This document shows positions 7,024 to 16,001 of a DNA stretch of 38,645 nt, one piece after another (the first letter of the stretch is position 1; each line of letters starts with the position of its first letter). The stretch is from the NCBI GenBank assembly GCA_944319925.1, contig CALUFQ010000030.1, positions 1-38,645 of the forward strand. The letters run 5' to 3'. The notes beneath the pieces were generated by a model that was given only the letters and a program-made list of their open reading frames with translations, made no database searches and was not told the DNA's origin. The position numbers and the translations under genes were made by a program. Source of the stretch: an uncultured Paraprevotella sp. Lineage in GTDB: Bacteria; Bacteroidota; Bacteroidia; Bacteroidales; Bacteroidaceae.

Positions 7024-8664
7024 ATGCGAAATTTGCTTAACTTATTAGTGTTGTCCTTTTCTTTTTTGTTTGCTCTTAATGTGGAAGCCGCAAAAAAGGT
7101 CTCGCTAACGCCATACCTAAAAAGTTCCGTGAGTTATAAGGATTCAAAAAAGGTAGATAAACTCAAGGCGAAAGCTCGAAAAACCGAGAAAAAGGACAAA
7201 AAGTTCAAATATTATTTGCAAGCAGCTCAACTTGGCGATTATGAATCTCAGGTAAAAATGGGATTCTATTATGGCTTTGGTACTTTCAATCCTGAGCATG
7301 TGGATTTTGATGCATCGCAAATGACTACAACTTATTCTAACTTTGGAATCAACGAATCTGTAGCCAGATATTATTTGAATGCCGCTCAAAAGAATGAATC
7401 TGTTGGGTACTATACGGAACAAGCTACAATGGGATTGGTGTATTTGTCATTGGATTCAATTAATATTCCCACAATAGCTCGTAAGGTATACGCAGATTTG
7501 TTAGAGTGTGCTTTAATCGTTGCAGAATATTTAATAGAAAAGCGTAATGTCAATTATTGGTATTATGGGCGATATAAGACGCTTGTAAATGTAGGTAGCA
7601 TGTTGTCAACTTTATATGCGAAAGGGATAGGAACAGAACGTGATTTGTTATCTGCTCATTATTATGCTTTATGGACAAAAAATGTAATAAACATGCCCAA
7701 TAGCGAAGTGGAAAACAAATATTCATCTAAAATAATGAGCGATATAAACGCCATGCCTTTTAGTGAGGAAGGCAAAAAATATGGAGTCGGTTTGGTATCG
7801 GCTTTGTTGTTAAAGCGGGCGGCGGATATTTATAACAAGAATAAGGATAATCCGGAAATTATTTTTTGGACGGAGCGTTCATTGGAAGAAGATAGTACGA
7901 ATTCAAAAGCATATTATTTGGCAGGTTGCTTGTATCTGAACGGAGAGGCCGGTTTGGTAAAGAGCCGTTCCAAGGCAAAACGATGGTATGAAAAAGGTGC
8001 TGATTTGGGCTCAAAAGAATCCATGGCAGCTTTAACTGCAATAGAAGAAATGGAGGCCGCTGAAAGAGAAAGGCAATTAGCAATGGATCGAGCGAGGGCG
8101 GAAGCTGCGGAAAAGAAACGGCAACAACGTAGGCAGATGTGGGGGCAAGCGATAGGTGCTATTGTTCAGGCGGCAGGCAATGCCTATATGGTGTCGCAAG
8201 GATATACGTCAAATAATATGGGGCTTTTAGATCCCAATTTAGCGATAAAACAGGTGCAAGCGCAAAATGCACAAATGGCATATTTGCAGCAGATGTCTAT
8301 GCGGAATATTCAGATGCCGCAGTTTGATTTCAAATGGCCAGAACCGCCTCAATTTACTGTAAACTGGAGTGATGTCGATTGGAACTCGGCTTCAATGAAT
8401 ACCTATTATATGTATCAAGGCGACTTGTTGAATAATGGAGTTGATGCGATTGGAACGAATAGTTTTAACAATTCAAACAGTTCTTCATATATAGGAACAG
8501 GAAGCACGTATGAAGCGCCATGCCATCTTTGTCATGGCTTGGGGAAATGTTGGACCTGCAATGGTTCCCGAAGTTATTTGAATCCGTTGACGAACGAATA
8601 TGCAAAATGCCCTAATTGTACGGATGGATTGTGTAGCCATTGTCATGGCACGGGAAAAAAGTAG
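7024..8664 (+). CDS. Secreted Sel1-like repeat protein with C-terminal DnaJ-type zinc finger
   Basis: The protein has 546 residues. It begins with a signal peptide (MRNLLNLLVLSFSFLFALNVEA), followed by a lysine-rich stretch and scattered Sel1-like/TPR helices, such as AAQLGDYESQVKMGFYYGFGT near 65 and a clear repeat AYYLAGCLYLNGEAG...AKRWYEKGADLG near 295-330. A charged coiled-coil segment (about 342-372) and a Gln/Met-rich linker come next. The C-terminal 45 residues hold four CxxC pairs with GxG spacing (CHLCHGLG, CWTC, CPNC, CSHCHGTG), the layout of the DnaJ cysteine-rich domain that binds two zinc ions. There is no J domain. Role unknown; a periplasmic or envelope scaffold or redox/zinc-dependent chaperone-like factor is possible. 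Base composition is AT-rich, suggesting acquisition. Confidence 0.8.
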   Translation: MRNLLNLLVLSFSFLFALNVEAAKKVSLTPYLKSSVSYKDSKKVDKLKAKARKTEKKDKKFKYYLQAAQLGDYESQVKMGFYYGFGTFNPEHVDFDASQMTTTYSNFGINESVARYYLNAAQKNESVGYYTEQATMGLVYLSLDSINIPTIARKVYADLLECALIVAEYLIEKRNVNYWYYGRYKTLVNVGSMLSTLYAKGIGTERDLLSAHYYALWTKNVINMPNSEVENKYSSKIMSDINAMPFSEEGKKYGVGLVSALLLKRAADIYNKNKDNPEIIFWTERSLEEDSTNSKAYYLAGCLYLNGEAGLVKSRSKAKRWYEKGADLGSKESMAALTAIEEMEAAERERQLAMDRARAEAAEKKRQQRRQMWGQAIGAIVQAAGNAYMVSQGYTSNNMGLLDPNLAIKQVQAQNAQMAYLQQMSMRNIQMPQFDFKWPEPPQFTVNWSDVDWNSASMNTYYMYQGDLLNNGVDAIGTNSFNNSNSSSYIGTGSTYEAPCHLCHGLGKCWTCNGSRSYLNPLTNEYAKCPNCTDGLCSHCHGTGKK

Positions 8665-8719
8665 TTGGTGGTTTCTTATACTGTGCGCGGTATGAATTTT
8701 GCATTCGATAAGAAATTAT

Positions 8720-8900
8720 GAGGGTGGTTCAAAATTGAAATATCGACGTCTAAAAGTAACGGATTAGAACCATGACACCTAAAAGGGGCGCATCAAACTC
8801 TGTTTTTGAGTAATGATGCGACCCTTTGTTTAACCTTTGGGGTATTCCAAATTTAAATTAAAAGTTCATCTTGCCCTAAAATGAATTTTGATACACCCTC
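8720..8900. mobile_element. MITE-like element with terminal inverted repeats
   Basis: The ends are imperfect inverted repeats: left GAGGGTGGTTCAAAATTGA starting at 8720, and right the complement of GAGGGTGTATCAAAATTCA ending at 8900, with 16 of 19 positions identical. The roughly 181-bp interior has no coding capacity but holds a hairpin at 8782-8827. The ends resemble those of some Bacteroidetes insertion sequences. I see no flanking target duplication, so it may be an old copy or an IS remnant. Confidence 0.5.
8782..8827. terminator. Hairpin, possible terminator after the Sel1/zinc-finger gene
   Basis: AAAGGG-CGCATCA (8782-8795) pairs with TGATGCG-CCCTTT (8814-8827) with one mismatch, and ACTC/GAGT closes the inner loop. 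T-rich sequence follows on the plus strand. It lies inside the MITE-like element and could stop transcription of the gene ending at 8664. Confidence 0.4.
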
Positions 8901-8938
8901 GTCACTACTACGGATTTGGGCCGTTTGCGGAACTCATG
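8901..8938 (+). repeat. Third copy of the dispersed-repeat core
   Basis: GTCACTACTACGGATTTGGG...TTTGCGGAACTCAT matches 5639-5677 in the same orientation at about 33 of 39 positions, with one gap. It abuts the right end of the MITE-like element exactly. With 5639-5677 it brackets the AT-rich islet as direct repeats. Confidence 0.6.
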
Positions 8939-8959
8939 TTTCAAAAGCCCTTGCGGCTT

Positions 8960-9048
8960 GCGGATTCGGAAATCCGCCCTCCCATTGCACCGGATTACAA
9001 ATCCGGCGCAGCGACCAGCGGGTAAGAGGCGCGGCATTCTTGCCGCGC
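8960..9048. repeat. Cluster of three short GC-rich palindromes
   Basis: Three hairpins follow one another: GCGGATT/AATCCGC at 8960-8977, CCGGATT-ACA-AATCCGG at 8990-9006, and GCGCGGC/GCCGCGC at 9029-9048. Such arrays are typical of non-coding dispersed repeats; no gene is present. Confidence 0.5.
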
Positions 9049-9084
9049 AACCCTATCACTATGAAGATTTTCGCAAACCATCGC

Positions 9085-9180
9085 GTTTTTTCTCCGCACG
9101 GGAAAGTGACGGGAAGCTGGGCATTTGATTACAAACAAATATTCGGCAGTTGTCAAATCCACAAGATTAGGAACAGTTCC
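9085..9180 (+). repeat. 96-bp dispersed direct repeat, copy 1
   Basis: It matches 19147-19242 at 92 of 96 positions without gaps, in the same orientation. Both copies lie just beyond the terminator of a minus-strand gene (ompA-like here, GH43 there). A minus-strand open frame through each copy is probably not a gene, because the similarity stops at the repeat edges. Confidence 0.85.
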
Positions 9181-9202
9181 GTGAAAAGCCCCATGACAGA
9201 CA

Positions 9203-9240
9203 GAAGGGGAAAGACCTATCCACACAGGCCTTTCCCCTTC
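9203..9240 (-). terminator. Terminator of the OmpA-family gene
   Basis: GAAGGGGAAAGACCT (9203-9217) pairs with AGGCCTTTCCCCTTC (9226-9240), a 15-bp stem with one mismatched or wobble pair and an 8-base loop. It lies 22 bp past the stop of the minus-strand gene, with T-rich sequence further on. Confidence 0.75.
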
Positions 9241-9262
9241 CCACTAACAATCCATTTAATTA

Positions 9263-10405
9263 TTATTTCACGCGGTAACGCTTTTCTTCCGTCCGGAATT
9301 TCTTCGTGGTCACAGGTTCTTTCTTCACGCCTTCGCCCGTCACGGTCACGATAGCCACACGGTTCTTGTCGTTGTCGGCAAACGGCTGTTCGGTGTCACC
9401 CTTCCATTCCGCTGTAATGACAGCCTTGTCCACTCCGGCTTCCACGAGAGCGGCCACCACTTTCTCGGCACGTTCCTTGGAATAACGCATGTTCAGCGAC
9501 GGTGTTCCGGTCTCTTCGTCGGCATATCCCACTACGACCACCTTGCTGTTCTTATGCGCCTTCACGAAGTCGGCCACGGCTTTCACCTGGTTGGCCGGAA
9601 CCGGTTCGCTCTTGCGGATTTCGAAATAAATCTGCTCTTCATGCTTCTCGGTCACGGGCACTTCCTTATAGGTCACGTCATCATACCAAATCGTATCCAC
9701 CCGCGTGGCCCATTCTTCCACCACAGGCACTGGCTCAGACTCCTGCACTTTCTTCTTTTGGCCAAACTTGAAAATCAACCCCAAGGAAGCGTGCATCGAC
9801 CAGTCGTTACTGTTGCTCGTCTTCGAATTGTAACGGTCCGAAGTATTGTCGGCCGCGATTTCCAGATTCAGCCCGAAATGCTTGGCGATGTTGAAATCGA
9901 ACATCGTGCCCACCCGGACATTGTGCCCCAAGCGGTTGTCTTCCCAAGCCAAAGGATAAGTGGCATCTCCGGCTGTCAACGCATGGAAGTCATCATTGTC
10001 CCACGCATAGTTCAAACCGACACCACCCAACAAAATCCAATTGAACACACGGTCAGGATTGTTTGAAATCAGGTTAGTGATGTTCAACATCAAGTCCACG
10101 TCTGACACAGCATATTTGTAATCATACGTCTTGTCAAGGCCCTTTATGCCTCCCTTGGTTTGAAGGCCGCCCACATGCAAACGTGCTCCGACAACCGGGG
10201 TGAAATATCCACCGAACGAAACCCCGTACATCGGCGTAATCAGTTTTCCGAACTTGTAATTCGTAAAAGTAGCCTGAGCACCTCCATGTAACCCGACGAA
10301 CATGTGGGGATAAGGTTCATAATCCTTATCCGACTTTCCGGCATGAACTGGCAAGCTTACGCCGGCGGCCAATGTCATGGCCAAAAGCAACGACTGTATC
10401 TTCAT
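9263..10405 (-). CDS. OmpA-family outer-membrane protein
   Basis: A 380-residue protein. A signal peptide (MKIQSLLLAMTLAAGVSLPVHA) is followed by an N-terminal beta-barrel of about 190 residues with alternating aromatic strands and Gly turns (GLHGGAQATFTNY, GVSFGGYFTPVVGARLHVG, ASLGLIFKFG). A linker with a Pro/Glu stretch (QESEPVPVVEEW) leads to a C-terminal OmpA/MotB peptidoglycan-binding domain (about 262-365). That domain contains KVVVVGYADEETGTPSLNMRYSKERAEKV and NRVAIVTV, the usual diaminopimelate-contacting Asp/Arg region. It anchors the outer membrane to peptidoglycan and is usually among the most abundant proteins of Bacteroidales. It is monocistronic, with its own promoter and terminator. 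Confidence 0.93.
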   Translation of the reverse strand: MKIQSLLLAMTLAAGVSLPVHAGKSDKDYEPYPHMFVGLHGGAQATFTNYKFGKLITPMYGVSFGGYFTPVVGARLHVGGLQTKGGIKGLDKTYDYKYAVSDVDLMLNITNLISNNPDRVFNWILLGGVGLNYAWDNDDFHALTAGDATYPLAWEDNRLGHNVRVGTMFDFNIAKHFGLNLEIAADNTSDRYNSKTSNSNDWSMHASLGLIFKFGQKKKVQESEPVPVVEEWATRVDTIWYDDVTYKEVPVTEKHEEQIYFEIRKSEPVPANQVKAVADFVKAHKNSKVVVVGYADEETGTPSLNMRYSKERAEKVVAALVEAGVDKAVITAEWKGDTEQPFADNDKNRVAIVTVTGEGVKKEPVTTKKFRTEEKRYRVK

Positions 10406-10432
10406 AACATAAAAAATAAAATTTCCTAATCA

Positions 10433-10464
10433 CAAAAGTATAAACAATAAGATAAATTAGCAAA
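10433..10464 (-). promoter_or_regulatory. Promoter of the OmpA-family gene
   Basis: On the minus strand, TTTG (10464-10461) and TACTTTTG (10440-10433) are separated by exactly 20 bp, a textbook Bacteroidetes promoter. The leader to ATG 10405 is about 25 bases. Confidence 0.75.
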
Positions 10465-10524
10465 TTTTTTCCTCCTTTTCTACCTGTTTATCGCCATTTC
10501 CCGAAAAAACCTGTCGCAAAACGG

Positions 10525-10554
10525 TTTAAAAATCCAAATAAAGCCGTATCTTTG
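10525..10554 (+). promoter_or_regulatory. Promoter of the acetyltransferase-parE-coaD-protease unit
   Basis: TATCTTTG at 10547-10554 fits the -7 consensus, with GGTTTA about 19 bp upstream as a weak -33 element. The predicted start near 10560 precedes ATG 10582. Confidence 0.6.
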
Positions 10555-10581
10555 TAAGTCTAAAAACAAACTTCCGACACC

Positions 10582-11730
10582 ATGTCAGACGTAACCATCA
10601 AGAAAGTTTCCAACCGGCGGGAGATGAAAGCTTTCGTCCGTTTCAATTACGAACTTTACAAAGACTGCCCGTATGCCGTGCCCGACCTGTTGGAAAACAC
10701 GCTCGACACTTTCAACCCCCGCAAAAACGCCGCGTTCGACTTCTGCGAGGCCGACTGTTTCCTGGCGTTGCGCGAAGGAAAAATCGTAGGGCGCATCGCC
10801 GCCATCATCAACCACAAGGCCAACCGGACGTGGGGCACGAACAACGCCCGCTTCGGCTGGATTGACTTCGTGGACGACGAAGAAGTGAGCCGCGCGCTGC
10901 TCGAGGCGGTCGAAAAATGGGGGCGCGACCATGGTTGCGACAAGCTCACCGGGCCGCTCGGCTTCACCGACATGGATCCCGAAGGCATGCTCACCGGAGG
11001 ATACGACCAGCTGAGCACCATGTCCACCACCTATAATTACCCCTATTACCCCAAGCACATGGAACGGCTCGGATATACCAAGGAAGTGGACTGGGTGGAA
11101 CGCAAGATCCTCACGCCCGAAAAAGACCGCCCCGCACACATGGACAAATATTTCCGTGTGGCGGAAATGAGCGCCAAACGGTATAACCTGCACATCCGCA
11201 AATTCAAGAACGCCCGCGAGATACGCCAAGGCGGATGGGCGCAAAAGATATTCGATGTGGTGAACAAAGCCTACGCCCCGCTCTACGGCTACTCGGAAAT
11301 GACACCGAAGCAAATCGAGCAATACGTGCGGGAATACATGCCGTTCCTCGACATGCGGCTGGTCACCACCGTAGAAGACGCAGACGGCCGCATCGTGGCC
11401 ATGGGAGTGGGCATGCCCTCGCTCTCGCGCGCCATCCAGAAAGCCCATGCGCGGCTCTTCCCGTTCGGATGGATACATCTGGCCAAGGCACTCTATTTCA
11501 AACATGCCGACATCGTGGACCTGCTGCTTGTGGCCGTGCTTCCCGAGTACCAGAACAAGGGGGTGAACGCCATGCTCTTCGCCGACCTCATCCCCGTATG
11601 CCAGCAGATGGGCTTCAAGTTCGGCGAGACCCACCCGCAGCTGGAAACCAACGAAAAGAGCCAAGGGCAATGGGCCTACCTGGACGCGGAAATACACAAA
11701 CGCCGCCGCTGCTGGCAGAAACCCCTTTAA
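10582..11730 (+). CDS. GNAT-like N-acetyltransferase
   Basis: The protein has 382 residues. I recognise it as a conserved Bacteroidales protein usually annotated as an N-acetyltransferase. Segments include [20 protein letters not shown] at the N-terminus, [22 protein letters not shown] (about 55-76, a GNAT-like beta2-beta3 region), [17 protein letters not shown] (about 120-140), and [22 protein letters not shown] near 310-335. In this last segment the core [QR]xxGxG/A-like acetyl-CoA loop appears as QNKGVNA. The substrate is unknown. It precedes parE by 16 bp and shares its promoter. Family confidence is good; biological role is not known. Confidence 0.82.
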   Translation: MSDVTIKKVSNRREMKAFVRFNYELYKDCPYAVPDLLENTLDTFNPRKNAAFDFCEADCFLALREGKIVGRIAAIINHKANRTWGTNNARFGWIDFVDDEEVSRALLEAVEKWGRDHGCDKLTGPLGFTDMDPEGMLTGGYDQLSTMSTTYNYPYYPKHMERLGYTKEVDWVERKILTPEKDRPAHMDKYFRVAEMSAKRYNLHIRKFKNAREIRQGGWAQKIFDVVNKAYAPLYGYSEMTPKQIEQYVREYMPFLDMRLVTTVEDADGRIVAMGVGMPSLSRAIQKAHARLFPFGWIHLAKALYFKHADIVDLLLVAVLPEYQNKGVNAMLFADLIPVCQQMGFKFGETHPQLETNEKSQGQWAYLDAEIHKRRRCWQKPL

Positions 11731-11746
11731 AACGTATCCAAAGCGA

Positions 11747-13723
11747 ATGGACGAGACAACACCGAAAACAGATGCCGGCACACAAGAAGCCGCTCCCCAA
11801 TATACAGAGGAAAACATCCTCCACCTCTCCGACATGGAACACATCCGCACACGCCCCGGCATGTACATCGGCAAGCTGGGCGACGGCTCACACGCGGAAG
11901 ACGGCATTTACGTGCTCCTGAAAGAAACCATCGACAACAGCATCGACGAGTTCAAGATGGGAGCGGGCAAACGCATCGAGGTCTCCCTCACCCCTTCGGG
12001 CGACGTCGCCGTGCGCGACTATGGCCGCGGCATCCCCCTGGGCAAGCTGGCCGAAGCCGTGAGCATGCTCAACACGGGCGGCAAATACGACTCCAAGGCT
12101 TTCAAAAAGAGCGTGGGGCTCAACGGCGTGGGCATCAAGGCTGTCAACGCCCTGAGCCTGCATTTCGAAGTGGAAAGCCGGCGGGAAGGACAGATGCGCC
12201 ACCTCACCTTCGAACGCGGGGAATTGCGCGAAGAGACCGAGGGCGCCACCACGGAAGCCGACGGCACATCCGTGCGCTTCACGCCCGACCCCGCACTGTT
12301 CCGCGGCTATGCCTTCCGCACCGACATCGTGGAAACGATGCTGCGGAACTACACCTACCTGAACACGGGACTGGCCATCATCTTCAACGGACATCGCATC
12401 GCATCGCGCAACGGACTGGAAGACCTGCTCTCCGACAACATGACGGGAGAAGGGCTCTACCCCATCGTGCACCTCAAGGGAGAGGACATCGAAATCGCCT
12501 TCACCCACACCGCACAATACGGCGAAGAATACTACTCCTTCGTCAACGGGCAGCACACCACCCAGGGCGGCACCCACCAAAGTGCCTTCAAGAAGCATTT
12601 CGCAGAAACCGTGAAGGAGTTCTCGGGCAAGAACCTCGACTACGGCGACATCCGCAACGGCTTGGTGGCCGCCATCGCCATCGACATCGAGGAACCGCTC
12701 TTCGAAAGCCAGACGAAAATCAAACTGGGCTCGCTCACCACCGTGCCCGACGGCGGGGTGAGCATCGACAAGTTCGTGGGCGACTTCGTGAAGGAACAGG
12801 TGGACAACTACCTCCACCGCCACCCGGACACGGCCGAGGCCATGCTCCAGAAAATCGCCGAGAACGAACGCGAGCGCAAAGCCATCGCGGGCGTCACCAA
12901 GCTGGCCCGCGAACGGGCGAAAAAAGCCAACCTGCACAACCGCAAACTGCGCGACTGCCGCGTACACCTGAACGACACCAAGGGAGAGTTGAAAGAGGAA
13001 AGCAGCCTCTTCATCACCGAAGGCGACTCGGCCAGCGGGAGCATCACGAAAAGCCGCGACGTGGAGACACAGGCCGTGTTCAGCCTGCGCGGCAAACCGC
13101 TCAACTGTTTCGGGCTGACCAAGAAAGTGGTCTATGAAAACGAAGAATTCAACCTGCTGCAGGCCGCGCTCAACATCGAAGACGGGCTCGACGGGTTGCG
13201 CTACAACCGCGTCATCGTGGCCACCGATGCCGACGTGGACGGCATGCATATCCGCCTGCTCATGGTGACCTTCTTCCTCCAGTTCTTCCCCGACCTCATC
13301 AAGAAAGGCCATGTCTATATCCTGCAAACCCCGCTGTTCCGTGTGCGCAACCGCCGCAGCAAAATCGGCAAGGAACGGTTGAAAGCCTTGGCTGAAGAAG
13401 CGAAGAACAGCAAGACGGACTTCATCACCCGCTATTGCTACAGCGAAGAAGAGCGGCTGGCCGCCATCGAGGCACTCGGCCCGGAACCCGAAATCACCCG
13501 CTTCAAAGGATTGGGGGAAATCTCGCCCGACGAGTTCCGCCACTTCATCGGCCCCGACATCCGGCTCGAACAGGTGACGTTGCAAAAGAGCGACCAGGTG
13601 AAGGAACTCTTGGAATACTACATGGGCAAGAACACGCCCGAACGGCAAAACTTCATCATACAGAACCTCGTCGTCGAAGAAGACCGCGCCGAAGACGACG
13701 CGGCCGAAAACGGCGCGGCATGA
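11747..13723 (+). CDS. parE: DNA topoisomerase IV subunit B (type IIA, GyrB/ParE family)
   Basis: The ATPase/TOPRIM subunit of topoisomerase IV (658 residues), which unlinks daughter chromosomes together with ParC. GHKL ATPase features are visible: [16 protein letters not shown] with the Mg-binding Asn, [11 protein letters not shown], and [14 protein letters not shown] (residues 30-145). QTKIKLGS carries the transducer lysine. The TOPRIM domain has [11 protein letters not shown] (about 424-434) and [14 protein letters not shown] (about 496-509) with the metal-binding DxD. The absence of a GyrB-type insertion and the gene order parE-coaD-S41 protease favour ParE over GyrB. The stop is followed 29 bp later by coaD. 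Confidence 0.93.
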   Translation: MDETTPKTDAGTQEAAPQYTEENILHLSDMEHIRTRPGMYIGKLGDGSHAEDGIYVLLKETIDNSIDEFKMGAGKRIEVSLTPSGDVAVRDYGRGIPLGKLAEAVSMLNTGGKYDSKAFKKSVGLNGVGIKAVNALSLHFEVESRREGQMRHLTFERGELREETEGATTEADGTSVRFTPDPALFRGYAFRTDIVETMLRNYTYLNTGLAIIFNGHRIASRNGLEDLLSDNMTGEGLYPIVHLKGEDIEIAFTHTAQYGEEYYSFVNGQHTTQGGTHQSAFKKHFAETVKEFSGKNLDYGDIRNGLVAAIAIDIEEPLFESQTKIKLGSLTTVPDGGVSIDKFVGDFVKEQVDNYLHRHPDTAEAMLQKIAENERERKAIAGVTKLARERAKKANLHNRKLRDCRVHLNDTKGELKEESSLFITEGDSASGSITKSRDVETQAVFSLRGKPLNCFGLTKKVVYENEEFNLLQAALNIEDGLDGLRYNRVIVATDADVDGMHIRLLMVTFFLQFFPDLIKKGHVYILQTPLFRVRNRRSKIGKERLKALAEEAKNSKTDFITRYCYSEEERLAAIEALGPEPEITRFKGLGEISPDEFRHFIGPDIRLEQVTLQKSDQVKELLEYYMGKNTPERQNFIIQNLVVEEDRAEDDAAENGAA

Positions 13724-13752
13724 CCCCTACATCCCAATCACGACAAGAAAAC

Positions 13753-14211
13753 ATGGAAAAAATCGCTATCATGCCCGGCAGCTTCGACCCCTTCACCAAA
13801 GGGCACGAATCACTCCTGCGGCGCGGGCTCGCGCTCTTCGACCACATCGTCGTCGGCGTGGGCATCAACAGCAGCAAACGCATGGAGCAGACCTGCGCCC
13901 AACGCATCAACGCCCTGCGCGAACTCTTTGCCGGCGACCCGCGCATCAGCGTCGAAGGCTATTCGGACCTCACCGTGGATTTCGCCGCCCGCCACGGCGC
14001 ACGGTTCATCCTGCGCGGCGTACGCTCCCTGCGTGACTATGAATACGAAATGAACCTTGCCGACCTCAACCGCCGCCTCACGGGCGTGGAAACGGTCATC
14101 CTCTTCACCGAACCGGAATGGGCCTTCATCAGTTCCACCCTCGTCAAGGAACTCAAACATTTCGGCAAGGACATCACCCCCTATATTCCCAAAGGACTTA
14201 AATACGAATGA
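13753..14211 (+). CDS. coaD: Pantetheine-phosphate adenylyltransferase (CoaD)
   Basis: Catalyses ATP + 4'-phosphopantetheine to dephospho-CoA + PPi, the penultimate step of coenzyme A synthesis. At 152 residues it is the normal length. The nucleotidyltransferase motif TKGH is at residues 15-18 within AIMPGSFDPFTKGH. RGVRSLRDYEYE (about 90-101) binds phosphopantetheine, and WAFISSTLVKE (about 123-133) is the second ATP motif. The frame is open far upstream inside parE; ATG 13753 is chosen because the conserved N-terminus begins there. It overlaps the protease gene by four bases (ATGA). Confidence 0.96.
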   Translation: MEKIAIMPGSFDPFTKGHESLLRRGLALFDHIVVGVGINSSKRMEQTCAQRINALRELFAGDPRISVEGYSDLTVDFAARHGARFILRGVRSLRDYEYEMNLADLNRRLTGVETVILFTEPEWAFISSTLVKELKHFGKDITPYIPKGLKYE

Positions 14212-15809
14212 GACATCACGGCATCCTGACAAAGACACTCTGCGCGGCACTCTTCGCCGCCACCGCGTTTCCCGCCGCCGCCCAGCGTGACGGACGGCTT
14301 TCCGAAGTGGAGAAATCATTGCGCAAGCTCTCCATGGCACAGTTGGCCATCAGCAGCCTCTACGTGGACAGCGTGGACGAAAACAAGCTCACCGAGGACG
14401 CCATCAACGGCATGCTCTCCGGACTCGACCCCCACTCGTCCTACACCAACGCCGAACAGACCAAGAAGATGAACGAACCGCTTCAGGGCAACTTCGACGG
14501 CATCGGTGTGCAGTTCAACATGCTTGAGGACACGCTTGTCGTCATCCAGCCCGTGCCGAAAGGACCGTCCGAGAAAGCCGGAATCCTTGCTGGCGACCGC
14601 ATCGTCAGCGTGAACGACACGGCCATTGCGGGCGTGAAAATGAGCCGCGAGGAAATCATGCGCCGCCTGCGCGGGCCTAAAGGCACGGAAGTGCGCCTCG
14701 GCATCGTGCGCCGCGGACAAACCGCCCGGCTGGACTTCACCGTGAAGCGCGACAAGATTCCCGTCTCCACCGTGGATGCCGCCTACATGGCCACCCCCCG
14801 CATCGGACTGATCCGCCTGGCCAGCTTCGGCAGTACCAGCCACAAGGAGGTGACGGATGCCATCAACAAATTGCGCGGGCAAGGCATGCAGGACCTCATC
14901 CTTGACCTGCAGCAAAACGGAGGCGGCTACCTGGATGCCGCCACGGACATCGCCGGGGAGTTCCTGCCCAAAGGCGACCTCATCGTCTATACCAAGGGAC
15001 TGCGTACCCCTTATAGTGAGTACCGCGCCCAAGGTGCGGGAAGTTTCCGCGAAGGGCGCGTCATCGTCCTCGTGGACGAATATTCCGCCTCGGCCGCCGA
15101 AATCGTCACCGGGGCCATCCAAGACCAAGACCGCGGGCTCGTCGTGGGTCGCCGCACGTTCGGCAAGGGGCTCGTGCAGAAACCCTTCATGCTCCCCGAC
15201 GGGTCGATGATACGCCTCACCGTGGCCCGCTACTACACCCCCAGCGGACGCTGCATCCAAAAGCCTTACACGAAGGGGGACAAGCAAGGCTACGACATGG
15301 ATGTCATCGAACGCTACAACCACGGCGAACTGACCAACGCCGACAGCATCCACTTCCCCGACTCGCTCAAGTATAAGACACTGCGCAAGGGACGCACTGT
15401 CTATGGCGGAGGCGGCATCATGCCCGACTACTTCATCCCGCTCGACACGTCGCGCTACACACGCTTCCACCGCGACCTCACCGCCAAGGGCGCCATCGTC
15501 AACGCCGACCTCAAGTTTATTGAGAAATACCGTAAAAAGATTCAAAAAGAATATCCCGACTTTGACAAGTTCAGAACCGCTTTCGAAGTGCCGCAGGAAC
15601 TCGTGGACCTCATCTTGGAAGAAGGCGAGAAGGCGGGCGTGAAACCCAAGGACGATGAAGAACTGCAAGCCACACTCCCCGAACTGAAACTGCAGATGAA
15701 AGCCCTCATCGCCCGCGACATCTGGGACATGTCGGAATACTTCGCCGTCATCTACGAAAAGAATCCCTGTGTCCGCAAAGCCATCGAGCTGCTTGAAGGG
15801 CAACCGTGA
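14208..15809 (+). CDS. S41-family C-terminal processing peptidase
   Basis: An exported serine protease of 533 residues, acting in the periplasm on C-termini of substrate proteins. A signal peptide (MRHHGILTKTLCAALFAATAFPAAAQ) precedes the S41 N-domain with GLDPHSSY (about 72-79). A PDZ domain (about 94-180) contains PSEKAGILAGDRIVSVND. In the protease domain NGGGYLDAA is followed by the catalytic Ser295 (EYSASAAEI) and Lys320 (GRRTFGKGLVQ), 25 residues apart as in Prc/CtpA. Its start codon overlaps the coaD stop. It is likely the last gene of the unit, with hairpins downstream. Confidence 0.95.
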   Translation: MRHHGILTKTLCAALFAATAFPAAAQRDGRLSEVEKSLRKLSMAQLAISSLYVDSVDENKLTEDAINGMLSGLDPHSSYTNAEQTKKMNEPLQGNFDGIGVQFNMLEDTLVVIQPVPKGPSEKAGILAGDRIVSVNDTAIAGVKMSREEIMRRLRGPKGTEVRLGIVRRGQTARLDFTVKRDKIPVSTVDAAYMATPRIGLIRLASFGSTSHKEVTDAINKLRGQGMQDLILDLQQNGGGYLDAATDIAGEFLPKGDLIVYTKGLRTPYSEYRAQGAGSFREGRVIVLVDEYSASAAEIVTGAIQDQDRGLVVGRRTFGKGLVQKPFMLPDGSMIRLTVARYYTPSGRCIQKPYTKGDKQGYDMDVIERYNHGELTNADSIHFPDSLKYKTLRKGRTVYGGGGIMPDYFIPLDTSRYTRFHRDLTAKGAIVNADLKFIEKYRKKIQKEYPDFDKFRTAFEVPQELVDLILEEGEKAGVKPKDDEELQATLPELKLQMKALIARDIWDMSEYFAVIYEKNPCVRKAIELLEGQP

Positions 15810-15946
15810 ACGGCACACAAAAACGCCCTCTACAAGGCGGGCCTGTTTGAACAATACGGGGGTTTGAGCAATGGCGGATATTCATTTTGGGTTCTACAAG
15901 ACAACGGGCAGATGATTTTCTTGCAATTCATTCCTGAATATAACAC

Positions 15947-15976
15947 GGCGGGGATGTCCTCCCGGACACCCCCGCC
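15947..15976. terminator. Strong hairpin between convergent S41 protease and GH31 genes
   Basis: GGCGGGGATGTCC (15947-15959) pairs with GGACACCCCCGCC (15964-15976) with a 4-base loop and one mismatch. It lies 25 bp past the GH31 stop on the minus strand and about 137 bp past the protease stop on the plus strand, so it could serve both. The rest of 15810-16001 shows only a weak GCCC/GGGC hairpin near 15824-15850. Confidence 0.65.
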
Positions 15977-16001
15977 TCATGGTGATAAAACAAAACTAAA
16001 A

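Noticed and set aside
8995-9225. Similar small minus-strand open frames through both copies of the 96-bp repeat (here and 18979-19224)
   Set aside because: The amino-acid similarity is confined to the repeated DNA and breaks off at its ends, so it reflects the repeat and not a gene family.
11888-13648. A 586-codon open frame antisense to parE
   Set aside because: It is a product of the GC-rich third positions of parE. The sense frame has all type IIA topoisomerase motifs; the antisense translation has none.
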